The notes under the pieces: generated by a model
The model's database searches: none
Told to the model about the DNA's origin: nothing
Seen by the model: only the letters and a program-made list of their open reading frames with translations
Source of the DNA: Tupaia tana
Lineage: Eukaryota; Chordata; Mammalia; Scandentia; Tupaiidae
NCBI GenBank assembly: GCA_026018925.1
Contig: JAKSZU010000008.1
Location: forward strand, 7,368,415-7,432,414
Length of the DNA: 64,000 bases
Direction of reading: 5' to 3'
Translations under genes and position numbers: made by a program
Part shown: piece by piece, positions 34,859 to 43,509 of the stretch
Numbering within the stretch: the first letter of the stretch is position 1
Layout of the letters: each line of letters starts with the position of its first letter

Positions 34859-35695
34859 CTTTTTTTCCCTTTGTTTTATTGAGGCATTACATATACTTAA
34901 GGTACACATCATGATCTGGTATGGGCATATTATATGAAGTAATTATCACAGTCAAATAGTTCTTTCTTCACATCAGTATCGTGTTTTGTTTTGATTTGTT
35001 TTGTTTGTGGTAAGAACATTTAACATCTAGTCTCTCAGCAAATTCAAGTACACAAAATAGTGTTGTTAATCATCATCATTACATCTCCAAACACTGTTCA
35101 TCATTCTTTTATATAAAAACTTTCCAGAGGGCAATGTGTGTTTCCCAGAGAGAGAGAGAGAGAAGAAAAGTGAGAAAGCATCACCCCATGGGGTATGGTC
35201 ATACCACAATCCCTGCTCGTCCATTTCCCACTCCCCTTGGGATTCAAGCGCACATGCACCCCACCTGTTTCTCAAGCTGCTGGGTCTGGAACTCAGTCCA
35301 CAATGCAGTCAGCCACATGGGATCCAGCCACCTCAACCACCGCACCACAGGCTCATCTTATAACTGAAAATCAATACTCTTTGACCATTCTCCCAGGCTG
35401 TGGCAAAGGCCGTTTCTCTAAGTTTGGCTTTTTAGACTCCACATACAAGCGAGCTCATACAGTGTTTGCCTTTCTCTGTCTGACTTACGTCCCTCAGCAT
35501 AATGCCCTCAAGGCTTATCCATGGTATTGAAAATGCTAGAATTTTCTTTTTTATAGTTGGATTATATAAACATGCATGCACATACACACAGGATTATTTG
35601 CGTTATCCATTCATAGATTTTTACAACCACAAAAATAACACTTTTTCATTGTACCTCAAACTTTCAGATATAGTCTCTATTCTTGGAATAATCAT
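34859..35695 (-). mobile_element. L1 3' UTR, antisense, split by a SINE
   Basis: The order ttttattgaggcattacata, ggtaagaacatttaacatct, and after the SINE ccctcagcataatgccctca is that of an antisense L1M 3' region. Confidence 0.75.
35109..35353 (-). mobile_element. tRNA-derived SINE, older variant, inserted in L1
   Basis: Minus-strand copy with the tail ttatataaaaactttccag, a (GA)n tract at 35148-35163 and a degraded head near 35350. Confidence 0.85.
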
Positions 35696-36205
35696 CTAGA
35701 CAGTGAATTTGAGAGTTCTCTCACATCTATAGGTGTGAGACCCACACCTATAGGTCCAAACACACCAGCTTCCGTGATAGAATTTGACATTGCAACTTAG
35801 AAATTCATTCCTTTGGTTACGAATTCTGCATGACCAATAGTTATTTGTTTAAAATAATTTGGGGACATCACGATTCTATAGCATTAAAGGTGGGAAGGTC
35901 TTGCTGCAAGAATAATTTTGCAAATTAGTAAAGTAAGAGGTACGAAGTGGTTGGGTCATGCAGCTTAAGTCACTCAGGACTAGAATACTGCTACCCTCAT
36001 ACTCATTCTACTGCTCCATCCAGGCAGCGAGGATCTTTTTTTTTTTTTTTAATATTTTATGTTTAAATTTAGCCATCTGTACTTAAAAGCAGTTATGGGA
36101 CAAAGTCAGCACAACTAAGATGTTTTTGTTTCATTTTATTTTGATAGAACAAAAGGCATGTGGGTGGGGAGAGGACAGAGCAGGTAAAGAAAATCTCAGC
36201 ACTTG
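35696..36205. other. Unassigned sequence
   Basis: Contains a T run at about 36037-36050. No gene or element recognised. Confidence 0.4.
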
Positions 36206-36221
36206 AAGAATAAAGAAAGCC

Positions 36222-36481
36222 ACAGGATCAACAGTTGGTGTGGTGGTTAAGGTCCTGGACTCCCACATGGCTGACTGCAGTTCGAATTCTAGACCTGGTG
36301 TTTTGAAAATCACATGAGGTATGTGTGTGTGCATGCCCAAATTCCTAAGAGGAGAAGGCATTGTGACATGGCCATCCCCCCGAGGGGTGATTTCTCATTT
36401 TCCCTCCCTCTTCATCTCTCTTTCTCCTCTCCAGTAAGTGCATGCACCCTATGAGAAAAACCTGAAAAAAAACAAAAAAAA
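36222..36481 (+). mobile_element. tRNA-derived SINE
   Basis: Plus-strand copy flanked by aagaataaagaaagcc (36206-36221) and aagaatagagaaagcc (36482-36497). Confidence 0.93.
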
Positions 36482-36538
36482 AAGAATAGAGAAAGCCTTG
36501 GAGAGCACAGGGGTAGTGGGACCCTGTAAGACCAGAAG

Positions 36539-36833
36539 TGTCGGCGTCACTTTTGCAGAGACGACACGACACCCGGTTCTTCCTCACGCAGTCTTTATTT
36601 ACAGGTTTCCTCTTTCTTTTTTTCTCCCTCTTCCCTACTTCCCTTTTCCCCCAGTATATATAGGATCCTCCCGGTGGCCCCACCCGCAAGTTCCTTCACC
36701 TGTACGTGGCAAGTCCTGATTGGCTGTTTCTAAAACATGTCCATAGAAGGAGTTGTTTGTAGTACTGGAGACACGCCTCCCTATGCAGCCAGCAGCGCCA
36801 TCTTGGCTCGGCGGCCAACGGCAGCGGCCAACA
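36539..36833 (-). repeat. 3' LTR of the class II provirus
   Basis: 295 bp with TG...CA ends (minus strand TGTTGGCC ... GCCGACA). The minus strand has a TATA-like TATATAC box (about 36655-36661) and AATAAAGACTGC, a poly(A) signal (about 36590-36601). Confidence 0.95.
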
Positions 36834-36846
36834 GTTCCCCCTTTTG
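36834..36846 (-). promoter_or_regulatory. Polypurine tract of the class II provirus
   Basis: The minus strand reads CAAAAGGGGGAAC directly against the 3' LTR, a textbook plus-strand primer. Confidence 0.92.
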
Positions 36847-37273
36847 TTTTTGTCAGGAGAAGGTAGAGGTCACGGCCCCAGATGTGGTGGACTTGCTTAC
36901 TGACCTGTGGAAGGGCCCAGGGGCATCCCCCAGGTCACCCTGTCCAATGCCTTTTTATGGGGATGGGTGTGTTGTCGGCATCAACCCATATGCACCCGGA
37001 CTTGCCTTCCTCCAGGTCCCATCAAGGGCCCCCCGGAGTGCAGTGCTTTGCCTCGCACCCTGAACTGATAGGGGTTTACTGCATCTGGGCCAGCCAAGCC
37101 GCGGGGGAGTATCCTTCTTCGATAGCGGCAAATGCTTGTACGAGGAAGGCGCGGTCACGATTGCGTTGGGCCCTCAATCTGTAAGATACTGGGAAAGTCC
37201 ATCGTTGTTCAGACTGAGCCCCCTGGGGGAGCGTCAGTGTCCCCAGGAGGAGAAGGCATCCCCAGGCCATCAT
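36847..37273 (-). pseudogene. env start, signal peptide and truncated remainder (class II)
   Basis: The minus strand from 37273 encodes MMAWGCLLLLGTLTLPQGAQ, a good signal peptide, in a frame overlapping the integrase end as is usual for pol and env. The frame stays open to a stop at 37076. Only about 230 bases lie between there and the polypurine tract, so nearly all of the surface and transmembrane subunits are absent. I do not see a transmembrane anchor. Confidence 0.7.
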
Positions 37274-37751
37274 CAGGGCTCGGTGTATCAGCAGGCAGGT
37301 TCTCCTGGGATGGAAGGCGTCGTACCAACCTCTCTGGGACCCACACCGGGTCTGGTTTGTCCTGTGGGAAAACACAAACAGATCCTCTCGACCAAACCAA
37401 CACAGGGTCTGGTCCCCTCCAGCGCCCCGTGAGGACGTCCTTCCATTTTACTTTTCCCTGCTTGCTCGGCCCCGGTGCATGGTGCCTGTCGGCAGCCGAG
37501 TGCCCTTGGGAATCGAGCTGAAAAAAATTGAGTGTTAAGAGTGCTATTGCGATGCGGTCTTTCGGGGAGTGACCTTTGCTGACTCCCCCTTTTTGTTTTT
37601 GTAGGAGCTCCTTGAGGGTGCGATGAGCCCTCTCTACTACACCTTGACCTTGAGGGTTATATGGTAGGCCATGTGTGAGCGTGATTCCCATGTGGTTGCA
37701 GAATTGTGAAAATGACCGGGCTGTATAACTGGGGCCATTATCCGTTTTCAT
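37209..37751 (-). pseudogene. Integrase, C-terminal half (class II)
   Basis: The minus strand is open for 180 codons. It starts at the second catalytic acid (KTDNGPSYT) and continues through YNPQGQGVVERAH, which holds the catalytic glutamate. It ends in the DNA-binding domain (LTGRWRGPDPVLVWSRGSVC). The zinc-binding domain and the first catalytic aspartate are deleted. Upstream it joins directly to the protease end without any reverse transcriptase, so it has no route to normal expression. Confidence 0.92.
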
Positions 37752-38454
37752 GTGCTATAAGAGGTCCCGCCCCCAGAGGGATATGGGGAGCTTCAGGACG
37801 TACGGCTGTAAGACCCCTTTATGTCCCTCATCATCTTGCCAACTGAGCTCTCGGGCACTGATACTTGGGGATTGCTCATATCCAAGGCCCCTAAGGTCTT
37901 GGGTGGCCTCTCCTATCGGCCAGGCCGTCGGCCAATCTTAACTGTAGCATGGGCCGGGACGTTAGGTCCATGACTGCAAAGGCTCCTGGAGTTCCTGTGG
38001 ACCCCAACCCGCCTTTTCCCCTAATGTTGTCTTTGGCCGGGAATCGGGCATGTTTGCTAGGCAATATTAAAATCTGGGCAATTTTGTCTCCCGGAGATAT
38101 GGCTGTGATCCCTCTTGGTGAGGAGACCAGGATCTTAACTTTTCCCGTAAAATCGGAGTCAATCACTCTGGGGTGTACCACCAGACCTCTAAGGGTTGCC
38201 GATGATCGACCAAGCAATAGCCCCATGGTGTTATCGGGCAAAGGGCCACAGAAATCAGAGTCAATCGGCTGTACCCCCATTTGAGGGGTTAATACCAATG
38301 TGGCGGTGGAACAGATGTCCAGTCCGGCTGAGCCGGGAGTGGCTCTCCTGACCTCTGAGGTGGGAGGAGACTCGGCCACTGCATGGTGGTGCTCTCGGCC
38401 ATTGCCCCATACATTTGCGGGCCCTGGGAGCGGGGGCCCCGCTGCCCGTTTTTT
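37752..38454 (-). pseudogene. dUTPase and truncated protease (class II)
   Basis: The minus-strand frame is open from the gag-pro frameshift site to a stop at 37891. All five dUTPase motifs are readable: PGSAGLDI, LLLGRSSAT, VVHPRVIDSDFTGKV, ISPGDKIAQI and RGKGGLGSTG. The enzyme family hydrolyses dUTP to keep uracil out of cDNA. The protease that follows begins (RPMLQLRLADG) but the DTGA active site is gone. Its C-terminal end, with LWGRDLL, reappears in another frame at 37755-37860. The deletion point is therefore near 37890-37920. Confidence 0.9.
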
Positions 38455-39584
38455 GACTGGGCTCCTCTAGGGCGGCCTTGGAGAGGTGGAAGAGGTCGAC
38501 CGTCAATATCCTTGACGGATCGGCACTCATTGGGCGGGTGGTTGCCCTTGCGGCATCGCGTACACAAGGTAGGTTGATTCGCATATGCCTGGCCCCGACG
38601 GAATAGACAATCCCGTTTCATATGCCCTGGCCATCCGCAGTGAAAGCAAGCCCCTGCGATATTGTTATGAGCTTTGCGTGACAGCTGCACTACTGCTGCC
38701 GCGAGACCAGTATTGCTCAGAGGCCCTCCCAAGTCCCTACAGAGTCTCATCTACACCTCTAGGCCCTTGTTTTTATAGGGGAGGATTGCATTGTGACATT
38801 CTTTTGTACACTGTTCAAATATAAGCTGTTTGACCAAAGGCGTGGCTGCATCCGCATCACCAAACATCCTGCCCGCCGTGTCCATTATTCTGGCCACGAA
38901 ATCAGAGAAGGGTTCTGTGGGGCCCTGAGTGATTTTTGTAAGGTTGGCCTGTGGTTCCCCTTTGTTGGGAAGCATTTTCCAGGCCTTGATTGCTATAGTA
39001 TTGATGTGATCGTAAACTGCCTGAGGGTAGTCTGTTTGTTGATTGGCGAACCTGCCCTGTCCCATATACATATCCACATCCCACGCCGCCTGTCCAGCGG
39101 CCCTGTTCCAGGTGGCTTGGGCTTGCGCCCCCTCAAGGTAAATAACCTTCCAGTCAAGATACTGACCCGGGGACAGGCAAGTCCTCGCGAGCGTTCCCCA
39201 ATCACTGGGTGTCATACAGTACCGCTGTAGAGTCTCAACGAGACCGACAGTAAAAGCTGCACCATTCCTGTATGTCTTTACGGCCTCTGCTAAAGCCTTG
39301 ATGGTCTGATAATCTAGGGGCTCATGATATCTATTCCCAGCATTATCTGCAAAAACGGGAAATGCCCGAACAGGCCCAAGCTGTCTGGCCTCCCGCCAAG
39401 TCCCGGGGCAGAAAGAAGCTCCGCCCTCCGGGTTCTCCTTTTGTGGGGCAGAGGGATTATGAGGGGGAGGAGCCGTGGGAAGAGGCCAGTCTTCCTCTTC
39501 CTCCTCGGCAACCTCCCAACCTTTAACTTCCTGAATTAATTGTCTTACTTCGTGATCGTCATCTTCCCCGCAGGCTTCCGCCAT
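38289..39584 (-). pseudogene. gag polyprotein with one in-frame stop (class II)
   Basis: The minus-strand frame starts at an ATG in a strong context (AAGATGG) and runs 277 codons to a TAG at 38751-38753. It continues in the same frame for 153 codons. The first part has an acidic segment, a PTAPPP late-domain motif at about residues 36-41, then capsid with the major homology region (QGPTEPFSDFVARI). The second part has two intact CX2CX4HX4C zinc knuckles (CFHCGWPGHMKRDC and CTRCRKGNHPPNEC). Only about 80 residues precede the capsid and there is no second-position glycine, so a myristoylated matrix domain appears to be missing. Apart from the TAG the frame is open. Confidence 0.9.
38448..38454 (-). 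promoter_or_regulatory. gag-pro -1 ribosomal frameshift site
   Basis: The minus strand reads A AAA AAC in the gag frame (codons TCA AAA AAC), the classic X XXY YYZ slippery heptamer. GC-rich sequence directly downstream (GCAGCGGGGCCCCCGCTCCC) could form a strong stem. The dUTPase-protease frame lies at -1 relative to gag and is open from this point. Confidence 0.85.
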
Positions 39585-39670
39585 CTTGGCAGCCCCGTTC
39601 TCGAGATGGCCCAGCCCCCATCATCGTTGTTCTCTTTTATTCCTTACTTTCAGCCAATGGCTTCAGTCTG

Positions 39671-39790
39671 CCTCTTATCCAAGGTCTTTTATCCGCCTCT
39701 CTACCGAGGTCTTCTATCCGCCTCTTTGCCGAGGTCTTCTATCCGCCTCTTTGCCGAGGTCTTTTATCCGCCTCTTTACCGAGGTCTTCC
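39671..39790. repeat. 25 bp tandem repeat in the class II leader
   Basis: Four full units at 39686-39710, 39711-39735, 39736-39760 and 39761-39785 (core atccgcctctttgccgaggt), with partial units on both sides. It lies between the primer binding site and gag, in the region that would carry packaging signals. Confidence 0.95.
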
Positions 39791-39873
39791 TTCCGGGACC
39801 CCCGCCTGGTACTTACCAGCTAGCTGCCCTGTAGACTCGGAGGTTCTGAACCTTCTGTGCTCTATGGTGTGCT

Positions 39874-39891
39874 TCCCCGTACGGGCCACCA
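39874..39891 (-). promoter_or_regulatory. Primer binding site, tRNA-Ile
   Basis: Two bases inside the 5' LTR. The plus strand reads TCCCCGTACGGGCCACCA, which equals the last 15 bases of mammalian tRNA-Ile(AAT) plus CCA, an 18/18 match by my recollection of that tRNA. Confidence 0.88.
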
Positions 39892-39893
39892 CT

Positions 39894-40180
39894 TGTCGGC
39901 GTCACTTCTGCAGAGACGACACGACACCCGGTTCTTCCTCATGCAGTCTTTATTCACAGGTTTCCTTTTTCTTCTTCTTCTTCTACTTCCCTTTTCCCCC
40001 GTATATATATGATCCTCCTGGTGGCCCCACCCGCAAGTTCCTTCGCCTGTACGTGGCAAGTCCTGATTGGCTATCTCTAAAACATGTCCATAGACGGAGT
40101 TGTTTGTAGTACTGGAGACACGCCTCCCTATGCAGCCAGCGGCGCCATCTTGGCTCGGCAGCCAACGGCGGCGGCCAACA
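39894..40180 (-). repeat. 5' LTR of the class II provirus
   Basis: 287 bp with TG...CA ends, aligned end to end with 36539-36833. It carries the same TATA-like and AATAAAGACTGC elements and ends at the cagaag target duplication. Confidence 0.95.
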
Positions 40181-40186
40181 CAGAAG

Positions 40187-40584
40187 AGGGTCCCAAACTT
40201 GGCTGAATAACACAAAGAGGACAGATTAAAGTACTCCATGCACATACCATGTTTTTGCCAATATTTTTAAAACACAAAATCTGTTTTTCCTGCTTGTTGA
40301 TTCTTTGCTCATTGGTTTAGACATAGACTTACACTTACGCTTTCATGATCCAAACTAATTATTTGTCCTAGACTGAATTCAATATTTTGTTTTAGATGGT
40401 TTCTAACATGTGGCCTGCTCAATTACTGTGGTCTAAGAGATGCCAGAGTATCTCACAGGATGAAGTTTCAGTCTCTTAGCTCAAATTGATCAGTATATCA
40501 CTTTTTACACATATGCAGGATGTTTATAGTCATTATTAAATGTTTACAGTTTATGAATTTCGGACACTGGAAAGTATTTAGAGA
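40187..40584. other. AT-rich sequence, unassigned
   Basis: No recognised element. Confidence 0.4.
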
Positions 40585-40710
40585 TTTAGGCTTGATGTCT
40601 TCAAGTCTGAGTTCTAACATAAACCAGCCATATAATTTTAAACAAGTTATTTTACTTCTCGAAGACAATGTACATATCTATAAAATGAGGGCATGAGAAC
40701 ACAGAAAATT
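40585..40710 (+). repeat. MIR fragment
   Basis: The sequence gagttctaacataaaccagcc, then aacaagttattttacttctc, then tatctataaaatgagggca follows the MIR core order. Confidence 0.65.
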
Positions 40711-40958
40711 TAACATTTTCTACTCTAAATTTAATGGCTCTGTATAGAACACAAATAAATGAATAACACCATAAGGACTGCTGACTAATGTCACACATAG
40801 GAATAAAATTCTGCTCCCTCCTGAAACATCTTTACACCACATACACAAGGAAAGAAAGACACGTACACTTGAGAGTAGAGATCATGGTGAGGTCCAACAG
40901 CAACAGGCGGCTAAGGGCCATTAGCTTCACAGCCCGAGAGAACTAAATCTAGGCCTCC
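40711..40958. other. Unassigned flank of the composite retroposon
   Basis: No recognised element. Confidence 0.4.
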
Positions 40959-40975
40959 AAAAGAGGAAGAGCCTC

Positions 40976-41329
40976 TGGCGCCAGCACGCACGGCGGTGGC
41001 GGCGGCGGCGGCGGCGGCGAGGGGGCGGCCAAGCCCGCCCCCCCGTCCCCTGCACCAGCGCGCGCGGCAGCGGCAGCAGCGGCAGCAAGGGGGCGGCTGA
41101 GCCTGCCCCCTGCCCCGGGGGGCGGACTCTCCTCTGCTCTCCGGGTGCGGCGGCCTGGACCGCCCGGCTCCCGCTGCCTCTCCGGTGCGGGATCTGTCCC
41201 GCGCTCAGCGCCGACGTGGACCAGTGGCACCAAAAGGCCGAGGTCGCCGTCCTTTCTGTCTCTGGCCGGGCGGGCGAGTGGGAGATGGCGATGGGTCCCG
41301 GGCACATACGCGCACTCGGGGCTGGTGTG
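40976..41329 (+). repeat. GC-rich leader of the composite retroposon
   Basis: Very CpG-rich, with a (GGC)n run at about 40992-41020 and (GCAGCG)-type repeats near 41065-41085. It could be derived from a promoter or first exon of a gene, though I do not recognise the source. It is the likely promoter-bearing end. Confidence 0.7.
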
Positions 41330-42097
41330 TGGCCGTTGAGCCTGCGCATGGCCACCGGGCCGGCACGAGGCCGCCGGACCTGCGAGTGGCCGCTGGGCGC
41401 ACGCGTGGCCCCCGGACTTGCGAGTGGCCGCCGGGTCTGAGTGTGGCTGCCGGGCCTGCACCTACACGTGGCCACCGGGCCTGCTCCCGGCCACCGGGCC
41501 TGCTCCTGTGAGTGGCCGCTGGGCCTATGCGTGGCCACCGGGACTGCGCCTACGCACGGCTGCCAGGCCGGAGCGTGGTTGCCGGGCTGTGTGGCCGCCG
41601 GGCCCACATGTGGCTCCCGGGCCTGCGAGTGGCTGCCGGGCCCGCGTGTGGCCACCGGGCCCGCGTGTGGCCGCCGGGCCTGCGCATGACCCCCGGGTCG
41701 ACAAATGGCCGCCAGACCTGAGCATGGCCGCTAGTCCTGTGCGTGGCTGCCGGGCCTGCGCCTGTGTGTGGCCGCTAGGCCTGCGCCTGCGAGTGGCCAC
41801 CGGGCCAGCGTGTGGCCGTTGGGCCTGCGTGCAGCCGCCGGGCCGGCGCGTGGCCACCAGGCCTGCGTGTGGCTGCCGGGCCTGCACCCGTGCACAGCCA
41901 CCGGGCCTGCGGGTGACCACCGAGCCTGCGCGTGGCCGCCGGGCATGGGCCCATGCGTGGCCGCCAGGCCTACACGTGGCTGCCGGGCCTGCACCTGGGC
42001 GTGGCCGCCAGGCCTGTGCATGGCTACCGGGCAGACACCTGGGCGTGACCAACGAGTCAGCATGTGATCGCTCGGCCAGCACGTGGCCACCGGCCGC
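41330..42097 (+). repeat. VNTR of 19 bp units (composite retroposon)
   Basis: About 37 tandem units of the form tggccgccgggcctgcgcg. Some are 25 bp because of a 6 bp insert (such as cctaca). Units are diverged from one another (often 2-5 changes). GC-rich and CpG-rich. Long open frames on both strands are a by-product of the repeat. Confidence 0.92.
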
Positions 42098-42567
42098 GAG
42101 CGGCAAACTGAAGCCAAAAACAAGAATTAAAATCTTGCAAATATAAGCAACAGAAAGAATCTTTAGATGTATTAAACCAATTGAGAAATATATTGTATAG
42201 GAGGACTTTCGCTGCCCATGGGCAATGAGAAGATGATGGTTACCAGCCCTGCATTACCTCAGGGATAAACAAGAACTATTCTACCATTCTTGGGGAAGCC
42301 AGACACTCGAGGATGACTCACACTGCAGATCCCCACATCACCACTCTCAGTAATCACAGGATAGTGGCTGTGCCACATCAACTGATAACCATCTCTGCCT
42401 ACCAGAACTGCGCTCCTAGAACCGTATTCCATAGAAACTCACCTACAATTGCGGAACTGCACGAGACCCACCCTTGACCCAATCCTGAACAGAATCTATG
42501 TTTCCTATTGTGGAAAACTTTATGAGCTCATAATTGAGAAAGGAAAAAAAAAAAAAAAAAAAAAAAA
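42098..42567 (+). other. Module A with internal poly(A) (composite retroposon)
   Basis: About 440 bp of ordinary sequence beginning caaactgaagccaaaaac and ending in A(24) at 42544-42567. No ORF and no homology I recognise. The A tract suggests this was once a retroposon 3' end. Confidence 0.75.
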
Positions 42568-42823
42568 GGGTGAAAGATCTGGAGGGTATGGTCGCAGGGA
42601 TGGCAACTGCGGATGCTGGAGACAGCATGGGAGAGGTAATGGGAATGAATGATGGAGGGCGGTCTAGGGAACGATCATCACATTTGATGGACACAGGGAT
42701 GAAGGGCGGGCTGTTGATGATGATGTATGTAATGGTATCACTGTCTTGACCAATGTGATCTGTACTCATGCTGGAAAAACCACACTGTACACTGTAAAGA
42801 TGTGCAATGAAAAAAAAAAAAAA
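42568..42823 (+). other. Module B with internal poly(A) (composite retroposon)
   Basis: About 242 bp followed by A(14) at 42810-42823. Its start (aaagatctggagggt ... gcggatgctgg) resembles the start of module C, with an offset of about 277 bp. Confidence 0.7.
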
Positions 42824-43101
42824 TAATATCAGCACTCCGGCAGAGGGAGAAAGATCTGATGATTTGATAGCGGAAAGGACAAATGTGGATGCCAGAGGCT
42901 GTAAGGGTGGGGAGTGGGGGGTCGGGAGTGGGTGGTGGAGAGTGGGCGTGGGGGGCAAAGGGAGGAGTCATTTGTCACCAGAAAATGTAGGGTTCTCTGT
43001 TGAAAACTAGATACATGTATCTATATTGTACACATCATAATGAGAACTTTATGTAAAATGAATGTGATTGATCTGAGAAAGAAAAATAAAGGGAAAAAAA
43101 A
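42824..43101 (+). other. Module C and 3' end (composite retroposon)
   Basis: Contains a G-rich stretch at about 42905-42960 able to form a G-quadruplex (several GGG runs), AATAAA at 43085-43090 and the terminal A tail from 43094. The G-rich tract recalls L1 3' UTRs, but I cannot establish descent. Confidence 0.7.
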
Positions 43102-43118
43102 AAAAGAGGAAGAGCCTC

Positions 43119-43207
43119 CAATGTCTATGTTGGAATCTTTAAAAGGTACAGAAACTGGTGGCACCAGACATCTCTGGAAAGAGACACAGAGAGGAAGGAG
43201 AGTAGAA
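43119..43207. other. Short spacer between composite element and SINE
   Basis: Host sequence beginning right after the composite element's duplication. Nothing recognised. Confidence 0.4.
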
Positions 43208-43221
43208 TACCGAGCAGTAGG

Positions 43222-43475
43222 GGGACCAGCAGTTAGTATAATGGCTATGTTGCTGGATTCCCACGTAGTCGACCGCAGTTCAACTCCCGGATCCAGTGGC
43301 TTGAACTTACTCCGGGTGCGTGTGAGTGCATGCCCAAGATCCCAAGAGGAGAATGGAGGAGAAGGGATTGCAGCATGGCCATCCCCTCTGGGGGGTGATT
43401 TCTGACTTTCTGTCTCTCTGTCTCTCTCTGTCTCTCTGGCGAGCGCATGTGCCCTATAGCAAAAACCTCTCAAAA

Positions 43476-43509
<34 letters not shown>

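Larger units (their letters stand above)
36539..40180 (-). mobile_element. Class II (betaretrovirus-like) endogenous provirus, internally deleted
   Basis: About 3.6 kb provirus on the minus strand. It has two short LTRs (about 290 bp), a tRNA-Ile primer binding site, a leader with 25 bp tandem repeats, gag, a gag-pro frameshift site, dUTPase, a partial protease, the C-terminal half of integrase, an env start and a polypurine tract. A 6 bp duplication cagaag flanks it (36533-36538 and 40181-40186), the size used by betaretroviruses. Reverse transcriptase, RNase H, the integrase N-terminus and nearly all of env are missing. LTRs differ at about a dozen bases plus indels, so it is much younger than the class I copy. 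Confidence 0.95.
40976..43101 (+). mobile_element. SVA-like composite retroposon
   Basis: A 2.1 kb unit bounded by a 17 bp duplication aaaagaggaagagcctc (40959-40975 and 43102-43118), of the size left by L1-type insertion. From left to right: GC-rich leader with CGG repeats, a VNTR of 19 bp units, module A with a 24-base A tract, module B with a 14-base A tract, and module C with AATAAA and the terminal A tail. It has no long credible ORF, so it would be non-autonomous. Organisation parallels hominoid SVA/LAVA elements (GC-rich 5' part, VNTR, unrelated 3' module, A tail), but the parts look unrelated. Confidence 0.8.

Noticed and set aside
39686-39785. Regular 25 bp repeats considered as a CRISPR array
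   Set aside because: The units are directly adjacent with no spacers, and the setting is a mammalian provirus.
39540-40109. Plus-strand open frame of 189 codons
   Set aside because: It runs antisense through the class II leader, its 25 bp tandem repeats and LTR. The repeats keep the frame open; it has no protein signature.
40976-41329. GC-rich leader considered as a host gene CpG-island promoter
   Set aside because: It lies wholly within the 17 bp target duplication, so it arrived with the retroposon. It may still act as a promoter.
41418-42146. Long open frame (242 codons) on the plus strand, and a similar one on the minus strand at 40927-41655
   Set aside because: Both arise from the GC-rich 19 bp repeat, which has few stops in several frames. 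The translations are low-complexity repeats without domain or codon signature.
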